From contig JAKLDX010000056.1 of the NCBI GenBank assembly GCA_022703295.1, positions 1-7,068 on the forward strand: DNA of 7,068 bases, in the 5' to 3' direction. Source of the stretch: Candidatus Omnitrophota bacterium. Lineage in GTDB: Bacteria > Omnitrophota > Gorgyraeia > 2-01-FULL-45-10. Below, one piece after another: positions 1 to 6,095 of the stretch (the first letter of the stretch is position 1; the number at the start of each line of letters is the position of its first letter). Below the pieces are notes generated by a model. That model was not told the DNA's origin and did not search any database. It worked only from the letters and a program-made list of their open reading frames with translations. The translations under genes and the position numbers were made by a program.

Positions 1-995
1 CCGATCGTCACCGCGTAGGCCTTGTCCCCGCTTGCCGCGATCTCGAACCTGCCCAAGTCCCGCTCCAGCTCGGCCTCAGCCTTCCGGATGCTCGCGCCGG
101 CGGCTTCCGGAGCGGACGAAAGCGCCCTTATCGTCCATTGCCTGACCTCATCCTGGCCCACGGTAAAGAACGATATAAGGTTCAAAACTTTTATACAAAG
201 GCGCGTGAGCATATTTATCGCCGGTTCCGCTATCCCCAGCTCTTTCAGGAATACCGCCCTCTCTTCTTCAGATTCGAATTTCGCTATTTCGCTCTCGACC
301 TTGGCGGATACCTGCATGACATCTATTTTCAGATCCTGGTATTCCGATTTAAGCTGCTCGAGTAATTTTGTATCTTTGAGCCCGTCTTCCGAGATATTCA
401 GCGCTATTATCATGTCCTTGCGGGTAACGAACGGATAGCTCGAGATCATCTTTTTTTCGTCATCGGTCAGGCCCAAGAGCCTCAGCGGCAGCGTCTTGTC
501 GAGATGGTTCTTTAATTTTAGCAGCAGGTCCCTCTCTTTTGTAGCGGCCTCTTCCTTCGTCTGTTTTATCGTCCTCTCCAGCCTCTCCATCCTCTTTTCT
601 ATGAATATAAGGTCATGGAGCAGAAGCTCCGAATTTACGAAATCCAGATCCCTCTTCGGATCGACCGAACCGTCTATGTGATAGACTGAGTCATCCTTAA
701 AGGCCCTTACCACATGGCATATGGCATCAAGCTCGTTTATGTCCGTGAATATTTCGCCCTTGGAAATAGTATCCTTCTCGAGCTTCGATAAAAGCTCTAT
801 ATCCACTCTCGCCTTTACCGCTTTTTTCGGTTTGTAGACGGAGACGAGCTTGTCAAATCTCGGGTCCTTGATCTCTACGACGCCTTTTATAGGCTTATTC
901 GAAGCAAGCTCTTTTTCGGAGGGCTTATGATTGGTCAAAAGCTCGAACAGTGTCTTTTTCCCGGTTTGCGGCAATCCTATAATGCCTATTTTCAT
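1..995 (-). CDS. Divergent YchF/Obg-like P-loop NTPase with TGS (DUF933)-type C-terminus, 3'-partial
   Basis: Cytoplasmic protein of the TRAFAC/Obg-like class; canonical YchF (OLA1) hydrolyses ATP and binds ribosomes. 331 residues are visible, and the end, probably about 30 residues of the TGS-like domain, lies beyond the window start. Similarity to YchF runs along the length: GIIGLPQTGKKTLF (4-17) as the P-loop, GVVEIKDPRFDKL (38-50), LDAICHVVRAF (89-99), VDPKRDL (111-117), a probable helical hairpin at about 118-170, ALNISEDG (198-205) with the NxxE nucleotide motif, ELGIAEPAIN (252-261), FFTVGQDEVRQWTI (276-289) and APEAAG (295-300). Several canonical elements are altered. The residue after the Walker A GK is Lys instead of Ser/Thr. 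The switch I YPFCTI-type motif is absent. DxxG reads DIEL (65-68), and the GEGLGN segment is shortened. The IHTDFE motif of the TGS domain is not recognisable. It is therefore a YchF relative with uncertain activity, not orthodox YchF. The ATG start overlaps the upstream small gene. Confidence 0.85.
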   Translation of the reverse strand, partial: MKIGIIGLPQTGKKTLFELLTNHKPSEKELASNKPIKGVVEIKDPRFDKLVSVYKPKKAVKARVDIELLSKLEKDTISKGEIFTDINELDAICHVVRAFKDDSVYHIDGSVDPKRDLDFVNSELLLHDLIFIEKRMERLERTIKQTKEEAATKERDLLLKLKNHLDKTLPLRLLGLTDDEKKMISSYPFVTRKDMIIALNISEDGLKDTKLLEQLKSEYQDLKIDVMQVSAKVESEIAKFESEEERAVFLKELGIAEPAINMLTRLCIKVLNLISFFTVGQDEVRQWTIRALSSAPEAAGASIRKAEAELERDLGRFEIAASGDKAYAVTI

Positions 996-1138
996 TTTGT
1001 CACGCCTTTCAGATCCGCACTTTTTACATTTACCTTATTCATTCTATACCCGTCGCCGTTCTTTTTCAATTCGGAAATAGCCGATAACACCGCGAAGGCT
1101 AAAAATAACCAGAGCATGACCCTGAAGATTTTTCTCAT
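992..1138 (-). CDS. Small single-pass membrane protein of 48 residues, unknown function
   Basis: I do not recognise a family. The protein starts MRKIFRVMLWLFLAFAVLSA, has one hydrophobic helix at about residues 5-22 with Arg and Lys before it, and then a polar, lysine-rich tail of about 26 residues (SELKKNGDGY onward). This predicts an inner-membrane anchor with a short tail. The positively charged residues on both sides make the orientation unclear. The start is the ATG at 1138-1136, which overlaps the stop of the upstream GT9 gene as ATGA; no strong ribosome binding site precedes it, so translation is likely coupled. Its own stop overlaps the start of the YchF-like gene as ATGA, and its last codons hold AAAGG, nine bases before that start. 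The frame stays open upstream to 1243, but that part is arginine-rich shadow sequence of the GT9 gene. The exact linkage on both sides is the main argument that it is real. Confidence 0.65.
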   Translation of the reverse strand: MRKIFRVMLWLFLAFAVLSAISELKKNGDGYRMNKVNVKSADLKGVTK

Positions 1139-2202
1139 ATTCGTGCCAGTAGCTCGTCCGCGGCGGCGATGACCTCGTCGGCCGTTACCGCGTCGAGGCA
1201 CCTGAAGCCTGTTTTGCAATTGTGCGCCAGGCATGTCGCGCAACCCACATCTTTATGCAGGATAATATCTCGCCTTCCGGTCGGCCCCCACCTCTTGGGC
1301 GAAAGCCCCCTGTCGGACCTGCCGAATATGGCTATGACGGGCGTGCCGACGGCGCATGCTATATGGACCGGCCCGGAATCGTTCGATATAAAAAGCTTCG
1401 CCCTCTTCAGGATGCTCGCGACATCTCCCACGCTCGTCTTACCTGCCAGGTTCAGGCACTTCCCGTCTAAAATAGATGTTATCTTATCGCAAAATACTTT
1501 ATCTTTCGGATCGGATATCAGTATAATTTTAGCGGAATATTTTTCCGTCAGACGCTTTGCCACTTTGGCGAACCTCTCCGCGCTCCATCTCTTGGAAGGG
1601 CAGCTCGCGCCCGGATTGATAACTATGACCGTATCGCCGTTATTTATTTTATTATCGGAAAATATTGACGCGATATTTTTTTCGGCATCCTCTTTTATGG
1701 GCATATATAATGTTTTCCCGGCCGCTTCGATCCCCGCATACTTCAGGAGATCCAGCGAATAGTCTATCTCGTGCTTAAGGCCGAATTGTTTTGTATGCGG
1801 GACTTTCCTGGTCAGTAAAAATCCCCACTTAAAATCATATCCGACCCGCACGGGGATCCCTGCCAGAAAAACAAGCAGGTGCGTCCTAGTCGTAGGATGA
1901 AGTATTATGGCGAGGTCGAAATGTTTCCGGCGCAGCATCTTTATGAAACGGATATTGTCAAAAAGGCCTCTCTGGGCAAAGTCCTTGTCATACACTATGA
2001 CTTCATTCAAATAAGAATTGCCTTCGACAATCTCTCGCGCGTAAGGCCTGACCATAAAAGCTATATAGCTGTCTGGATAAGAATCCCTTACGGCTTTTAT
2101 AGCGGGCGTCGATAAAAGCACATCCCCTATCCTGTCCATTCTTACAATGAGTATTCTTTTATAGCTTTTAGCTTTAAGCTTTAAGCTTTCAGTTTTACTC
2201 AT
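1135..2202 (-). CDS. GT9-family glycosyltransferase (heptosyltransferase-like)
   Basis: A complete 355-residue GT9 protein, the last of the three consecutive copies. The N-terminal domain has RILIVRMDRIGDVLLSTPA, with the conserved Asp at 27. LHPTTRTHLLVFLAGIPVRVGY (101-122) resembles the corresponding part of the WaaF-like copy. INPGASCPSKRWS (195-207), NDSGPVH (274-280) and AIFGRSD (291-297) mark the donor-binding half. The usual FGPT is FGRS here. Cysteines at 321, 324, 329 and 335 complete the C-terminal motif. The start codon lies in the end of the upstream gene (8-base overlap), with a GGAGGGG run only a few bases before it. Residues 5-13 are low-complexity and are encoded by a heptamer repeat, giving an unusually long lead-in before the first strand. 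The stop overlaps the next small gene as ATGA. The sugar and acceptor are unknown; a heptose or hexose on the lipopolysaccharide core is the best guess. Confidence 0.92.
   Translation of the reverse strand: MSKTESLKLKAKSYKRILIVRMDRIGDVLLSTPAIKAVRDSYPDSYIAFMVRPYAREIVEGNSYLNEVIVYDKDFAQRGLFDNIRFIKMLRRKHFDLAIILHPTTRTHLLVFLAGIPVRVGYDFKWGFLLTRKVPHTKQFGLKHEIDYSLDLLKYAGIEAAGKTLYMPIKEDAEKNIASIFSDNKINNGDTVIVINPGASCPSKRWSAERFAKVAKRLTEKYSAKIILISDPKDKVFCDKITSILDGKCLNLAGKTSVGDVASILKRAKLFISNDSGPVHIACAVGTPVIAIFGRSDRGLSPKRWGPTGRRDIILHKDVGCATCLAHNCKTGFRCLDAVTADEVIAAADELLARI
2162..2189 (-). repeat. Four tandem heptamers at the 5' end of a GT9 gene
   Basis: On the minus strand the bases read AAAGCTT twice and then AAAGCTA twice, four contiguous 7-base units with one base difference between the first and second pair. 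The array occupies codons 5-14 of the GT9 gene at 1135-2202, just after its start codon. A unit of seven is not a multiple of three, so gain or loss of one unit would shift the frame. The copy number is low and the repeat is imperfect, so it may also be a simple AT-rich low-complexity leader. Confidence 0.7.
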
Positions 2203-3172
2203 ACCCCTCCAGCATCATCCGCGCCGCCTCAAATACCTCTTCCGGAAGAATAAGCTTCATGCATTCATGGTTAAATTTGCACTGCGCTTTTTCACACGGC
2301 ACGCATGAGAGCGCCTTGCTTATGACCACATCAAATTCCCCGGTAGGGCCGTATTTTTTCGGGTCGGTCGGCCCGAAAAGCGCCAGCACCTTCGTCCCCA
2401 TCGCGCACCCCAGATGCAGAGGCGCGCTGTCATTCGTGACCAGCAGTTTTGAGCGTTTCAGGAGCGCGCCCAGCTGCCTTATGTTCAGTTTATTAACGAA
2501 ATTATACGGCTCTTTCTCCATCTTCAAAATTACTTCCGCCACGGTCTTTTCGTCTTCCCTTAACCCTATGAATATCACGCTTGCCGAACATTCGCTTATC
2601 AGCCTGTCGCAGACTTTCGCGAAATTATCCGAGCTCCAGCGTTTGAGGCTGCTTTTGGCGCCGGCATTCACCACTACCATAGGTCCGCCGATGCCTTTTT
2701 CTTTTAAAAGTCTCGCGACAAATTCATCGTCCTCTTTCGGAACATATAAGTACGGGCATTCCGCGGAATTATCTATGCCGAGAGGCTTTAAAAGACAGAG
2801 GTGGCGTTCTTTCATATGAACAGCCGTATGCGGAAACCTCTGGATGGTGCTGGTCCTGTACTTCGCGCCTATGAGAAGCGGGAATATGGTATTCCTTATA
2901 TCCACTGCAAGGTCGTATTTAAGTTTTTTTAATTTCAGCTGAAGCCGGCGCTTCCGCGCGATAGGGAGATGTTTGTCATAGATTATAAGTTTGAATATCC
3001 GCGGGTCTTTTTCAAAAATATCTTTGCCGCGCGGCCCGACCATCACGTCTATTCTGGCGTCGGGAAACTCCTTCGCGAGGGTCCTTATGACCGGCGTCGT
3101 AAGTATGATGTCGCCGACATTGCTCAGCGTAATTACCAGGATCCTTTTTACCTTTTCTTTATCTATTACCAT
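2195..3172 (-). CDS. GT9-family glycosyltransferase (heptosyltransferase-like)
   Basis: A complete GT9 protein of 325 residues from the chosen start. The first domain has RILVITLSNVGDIILTTP, with the conserved Asp at 21. The second has VVVNAGAKSSLKRWS (166-180), NDSAPLH (247-253) and ALFGPTDP (264-271). Cysteines at 290, 293, 298 and 304 form the C-terminal motif. The LAVDIRN segment (88-94) resembles the VIDLQN segment of the GT9 gene at the upstream window edge. The GY...FLL loop seen in the other three copies is replaced by a sequence rich in His and Arg (about 106-123), so acceptor specificity probably differs. The start at ATG 3172-3170 leaves eight residues before the first strand and a 14-base overlap with the upstream gene. 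An in-frame ATG at 3211 would add 13 basic residues and a 53-base overlap. GGAAG directly abuts that alternative, which is too close for a normal ribosome binding site. Neither start is certain. Confidence 0.9.
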   Translation of the reverse strand: MVIDKEKVKRILVITLSNVGDIILTTPVIRTLAKEFPDARIDVMVGPRGKDIFEKDPRIFKLIIYDKHLPIARKRRLQLKLKKLKYDLAVDIRNTIFPLLIGAKYRTSTIQRFPHTAVHMKERHLCLLKPLGIDNSAECPYLYVPKEDDEFVARLLKEKGIGGPMVVVNAGAKSSLKRWSSDNFAKVCDRLISECSASVIFIGLREDEKTVAEVILKMEKEPYNFVNKLNIRQLGALLKRSKLLVTNDSAPLHLGCAMGTKVLALFGPTDPKKYGPTGEFDVVISKALSCVPCEKAQCKFNHECMKLILPEEVFEAARMMLEGYE

Positions 3173-4193
3173 TTTTTTTCGGAAGCATCCCCTCGGCTTC
3201 TTTAAATACATCTTCCACTTTTATATCGGCCATGCACCTGTTATCCGCACAGCTGAAATCATAACACGGCACATCGCATTTATCGTTTTTAAATATTACT
3301 TTGTAATCCCCTTTGCCGTACGGCCCGGTTATGTGCGGCGAGGTCGGCCCGAACAGCGCGATCGTCCTCGTCCTCATCGCTACCGCAAGGTGCATGGGGC
3401 CGGTATCGTTTGCCACCACAAGGTCCGCCCTTTCCAGCAAGGCGCCCAGCTGTTTTAAATTTGTCTTTCCGCATGTGACCACAGGTTTTGCCTTCATGAT
3501 ATTTCTGATATCCTCGGCAAGGCCGGAGTCTTTTTTTGCGCCGGATATTACGATCCTCGCGCCGAAACGTTCTACCAGGAGGTCTCCCAGCTTCGCGAAA
3601 TTCTCCTTTGGCCATCTCTTCGGGTCCCAGTTGCCTCCGGGGCACAGGACGACCAGCAGCTCTTTTTCGGTAACTCCTTCCGAAGATAATATGCCTTTTA
3701 TAAAATCCCTGTCCGCGTCCTTAATGAAAAATTCGTATGAACGGTCGCTTATCTTAAGGCCGCAGGAACGCGCTATATCGAGAAAGTACTCCACCTTGTG
3801 GACTTCCTCAGTCGGCTCCTCCACCGCATTCGTAAGCAGGAAGGCCCTGTTCTTCGTCGGATACCCTATCCTTTCCTTTATGCCTGCGAGGGCAGCGATG
3901 AGCGCTTTGGTAAATGACCTGTGCAGGATGAACGCGGTGTCGAATTTCTTATCGCGCAATGATTTTACAAGGGCTGCTTTGCCGCGGAGGCTCCTGTGCG
4001 CGCCTTCCTCATCGTATATTATTATCTCGTTCAGCCGGGGGTTCAGCTCAAGCATCTCTCTGCACCTGGGGTGCAAAAGGCATGCTATATAACTGTCTGG
4101 ATATGCCTCCCTGACCGTCCGTATGAACGGCGTCGAGAACAGCACATCTCCTATCCAGTTCACATTTATTATCAGTATCCGCTTCGGAGTCAT
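3159..4193 (-). CDS. GT9-family glycosyltransferase, heptosyltransferase II-like (WaaF/RfaF type)
   Basis: A complete 344-residue GT9 protein and the copy most like lipopolysaccharide heptosyltransferase II. In the family, such enzymes add L-glycero-D-manno-heptose from an ADP-heptose donor to the inner core. The N-terminal domain has ILIINVNWIGDVLFSTP, with the conserved Asp at 16. HRSFTKALIAALAGI (91-105) resembles the NSFKSALxPFFAGI segment of WaaF. The linker region carries LCPGGNWDPKRWP (183-195). The C-terminal donor site has NDTGPMH (262-268) and ALFGPT (279-284). Cysteines at 306, 310, 315 and 320 form the C-terminal four-cysteine motif, here spaced x3-x4-x4 rather than the x2-x4-x5 of its three paralogs. 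The ATG start is supported by a good ribosome binding site and by only four residues preceding the first strand. The 3' end overlaps the next GT9 gene and contains an A8 run. Heptose as substrate is inferred from family resemblance only. Confidence 0.92.
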   Translation of the reverse strand: MTPKRILIINVNWIGDVLFSTPFIRTVREAYPDSYIACLLHPRCREMLELNPRLNEIIIYDEEGAHRSLRGKAALVKSLRDKKFDTAFILHRSFTKALIAALAGIKERIGYPTKNRAFLLTNAVEEPTEEVHKVEYFLDIARSCGLKISDRSYEFFIKDADRDFIKGILSSEGVTEKELLVVLCPGGNWDPKRWPKENFAKLGDLLVERFGARIVISGAKKDSGLAEDIRNIMKAKPVVTCGKTNLKQLGALLERADLVVANDTGPMHLAVAMRTRTIALFGPTSPHITGPYGKGDYKVIFKNDKCDVPCYDFSCADNRCMADIKVEDVFKEAEGMLPKKNGNR

Positions 4194-4200
4194 TGCCTGT

Positions 4201-4208
4201 TCCTCTCT
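4201..4208 (-). promoter_or_regulatory. Strong ribosome binding site in the sole intergenic gap
   Basis: The minus strand reads AGAGAGGA with a 7-base spacer before the ATG at 4193-4191. It lies in the 22-base gap 4194-4215, the only non-coding stretch of the window. The gap is too short to show a promoter or terminator with confidence, so the downstream GT9 gene is probably on the same transcript but initiates independently of the deacetylase gene. Confidence 0.65.
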
Positions 4209-4215
4209 GAAATTT

Positions 4216-4992
4216 CTACTGCGCGCGCTGCTCCTTGAACCATGTGTACCAATCGCTTGTTTCAGCCCAGAATATGAGCAGATTATCGGACGAACGCGAT
4301 ATCTTTATGCGCCTTATGGTATATTTATCGCCTTTAGTGGGCAGCTTGCCAGGATTTGTCGCAACAGCACACGCATACCCGGCCTCTTTCACGTTATTTT
4401 TTACCCTGTCATCGAACGCGCCGACAGGATAACAGAAGACATCTACTTTCTTCCCGAGATTCTTCTCCAGGATTTCCTTGGACTGTGATAATTCATCCTT
4501 TAGTTTCCTGGTGCCCATCGTGGGAAGCCATATATGCGAAACTGTATGGCTCCCGATCGTTATGAGCCCCGAATCCGACATCTCTTTTAATTCTTTCCAT
4601 CCAACCCACCCCTCCTGGCCTATACGGCCTACGATGACAAATATGGTCGCCGGGATATTGTATTTTTTCAAAACCGGGAAAGCGCACTTGTAATTATTAT
4701 AAAAACCGTCGTCGAACGTTATCGCCAGGGTCTTCGGCGGCACCTTCTCCTTCTTCTCTATATACGAAATGACCTTTTCGAGCGGGATCACATTATAGTG
4801 ATTGCGGTGCAAAAACTCCATCTGCCTTTCGAAGCTTTCAGGGGATACTGACAGGCTTGTCTCATTACCCCTGTTATCGATGGAATGATACATCAGCACC
4901 GGCACCGTATATGTATTCCGGAAGAAGGCCGTGAACGCTACGGCCATCACTACTACGATGCCTATAAATATCAATAAACTTTTTCTTTTCAT
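4216..4992 (-). CDS. Membrane-anchored polysaccharide deacetylase (NodB/CE4 domain)
   Basis: Predicted metal-dependent N- (or O-) deacetylase of a carbohydrate, 258 residues. Residues 1-4 are basic and are followed by one hydrophobic segment at about 6-24, a signal anchor that should place the catalytic domain in the periplasm. The NodB domain has the expected motifs. MYHSID (34-39) is typical of this CE4 subgroup. TFDDG (92-96) supplies the catalytic base D94 and metal ligand D95. SHTVSH (148-153) gives the HxxxH metal ligands H149 and H153. YPVG (188-191) corresponds to the third motif. All key residues are present, so the enzyme should be active. The gene begins within the ATGA overlap with the GT4 gene; the next gene follows after the only intergenic gap of the window. 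The context suggests the substrate is the glycan made by the neighbouring transferases, for example a GlcNAc residue. Chitin- or peptidoglycan-directed activity is not excluded. Confidence 0.92.
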   Translation of the reverse strand: MKRKSLLIFIGIVVVMAVAFTAFFRNTYTVPVLMYHSIDNRGNETSLSVSPESFERQMEFLHRNHYNVIPLEKVISYIEKKEKVPPKTLAITFDDGFYNNYKCAFPVLKKYNIPATIFVIVGRIGQEGWVGWKELKEMSDSGLITIGSHTVSHIWLPTMGTRKLKDELSQSKEILEKNLGKKVDVFCYPVGAFDDRVKNNVKEAGYACAVATNPGKLPTKGDKYTIRRIKISRSSDNLLIFWAETSDWYTWFKEQRAQ

Positions 4993-6095
4993 TTACTTGC
5001 CCCCGATTCTACTTTCCCATACAGCTCGATCATCTTTTCCGACATCGCGTCGAGGGAAAATTTCTCCTTAACAAGCTCCCGGCCCCTTTCGCCCATCTCT
5101 CTTTTAAGCTCCGCATCGCCCAAAAACTCCATTATCGCCTCGCCTATCGAAATAACATCACCCACATCCACAAGTATGCCGTTATACCTGTTCTTCACGA
5201 TATTCTCTATACCTCCGATGCGTGAGGCCACACATGCCTTGCCTGCAGCCAGGGCTTCAAGCAAAGCTATTCCCAATCCTTCTTTTACTGACGGGAACAC
5301 AAATACGTCTATAATCGACAGGAATTTCGCCATATCCGGTTCCGAAGGTATGAATAAAACCGAGCCGTTCAACTTAAGCGTCAGGGCCAGGTTCTTAAGA
5401 TGGGCCTTGTCATTGCCGTCCCCTACAATAATGCATTGGGCATCGGGAAATTTCTTGATCACGGACGGCATGGCCATGATCAGGAATTCCTGCCCCTTTA
5501 CCGGGGAGAGCCTGCCTACGGCGCCTATCAATGGCCCGTTCTTCAACCCGAGCGATCTTTTTATTACGCCCATCTCCTCGGGAGAAAGTTTACGTGAAAA
5601 TTTATCCGCATCCACCCCGCTGTAGATCAGCTCTATCCTGTCTGCGCTCACGCCAAGGTCTTTTTTCAGATGCTCGCTCACGGCATCGCTTATCGCGACG
5701 ACTTTACGGCCCCAGGTGTCGAATATTTTTCTTAATCTTTTCCTGAAGAACCCGTGACATGTAGTCACATACGGAACCCCCGTAATAAGCGAGGTAAAAA
5801 ATGCGGCTACCTGGGAAACCCTCGAGTGCGCATGTATTATGTCGACTTTTTCTCTCTTCACTATTTTGCATAACGGGATTATAGCCCTGAATACCTTGGG
5901 GCTTAATTCGCTCTTAGTATTTATATCCAGGGTTATGTGCCCCACGCCGGCCTTTTTGAGCTCCCCCTCCAGGTTGCCGCCGCCGGACACCACCAGGCAG
6001 TCAACGCCCTTTTTTTTCATGGCTCCCGATAAGGTCAGGATGTAATTCGATATCCCGCCTATATTAAAGTGTGTTGTTATTTGCAATACTTTCAA
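4989..6095 (-). CDS. GT4-family glycosyltransferase (GT-B fold)
   Basis: A retaining GT-B glycosyltransferase of 368 residues, the usual length for the family, predicted to move a sugar from a nucleotide donor to a growing glycan on the cytoplasmic side. The N-terminal domain opens with MKVLQITTHFNIGGISNYI, including the glycine-rich acceptor-side loop (GG at 13-14), and contains DIIHAHSRVS at 85-94. The C-terminal domain begins at about 190 with GAVGRLSPVKG (191-201). It carries VGDG (224-227) and the EX7E signature of GT4 enzymes, E272 to E280 in KEGLGIALLE. The start is TTG, chosen because it gives a complete first beta strand and has a good ribosome binding site. The stop codon overlaps the start of the downstream deacetylase gene as ATGA, so the two are probably translationally coupled. 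The sugar specificity cannot be deduced; hexose or N-acetylhexosamine transfer are both plausible. Confidence 0.92.
   Translation of the reverse strand: MKVLQITTHFNIGGISNYILTLSGAMKKKGVDCLVVSGGGNLEGELKKAGVGHITLDINTKSELSPKVFRAIIPLCKIVKREKVDIIHAHSRVSQVAAFFTSLITGVPYVTTCHGFFRKRLRKIFDTWGRKVVAISDAVSEHLKKDLGVSADRIELIYSGVDADKFSRKLSPEEMGVIKRSLGLKNGPLIGAVGRLSPVKGQEFLIMAMPSVIKKFPDAQCIIVGDGNDKAHLKNLALTLKLNGSVLFIPSEPDMAKFLSIIDVFVFPSVKEGLGIALLEALAAGKACVASRIGGIENIVKNRYNGILVDVGDVISIGEAIMEFLGDAELKREMGERGRELVKEKFSLDAMSEKMIELYGKVESGASK

Noticed and set aside
1..995. Pseudogene call for the YchF-like gene
   Set aside because: The frame is uninterrupted across 331 codons, keeps many family motifs and has a good start; the missing C-terminus is explained by the window edge.
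1139..1243. Upstream extension of the 48-residue membrane protein
   Set aside because: The extra 35 residues are arginine- and glycine-rich and lie wholly inside the GT9 gene; the internal ATG at 1138 forms an exact ATGA junction and begins directly before the membrane helix.
3173..3211. Longer form of the second full GT9 protein starting at ATG 3211
   Set aside because: It adds 13 basic residues not seen in the paralogs and enlarges the overlap to 53 bases; GGAAG directly abuts this ATG without a spacer. It is kept only as an alternative.
3313..4092. Long plus-strand open frame of 259 codons antisense to the WaaF-like GT9 gene
   Set aside because: It fully overlaps a convincing gene. Plus-strand frames at 1169-1762, 2259-2819 and 5176-5625 sit in the same register relative to their sense genes and even resemble one another, as expected for mirror images of paralogs and shared codon bias.
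4194..4215. Promoter or terminator in the single intergenic gap
   Set aside because: Only 22 bases are available and they are largely taken up by a ribosome binding site and spacer; no hairpin with a T-run or -10/-35 pair is visible.
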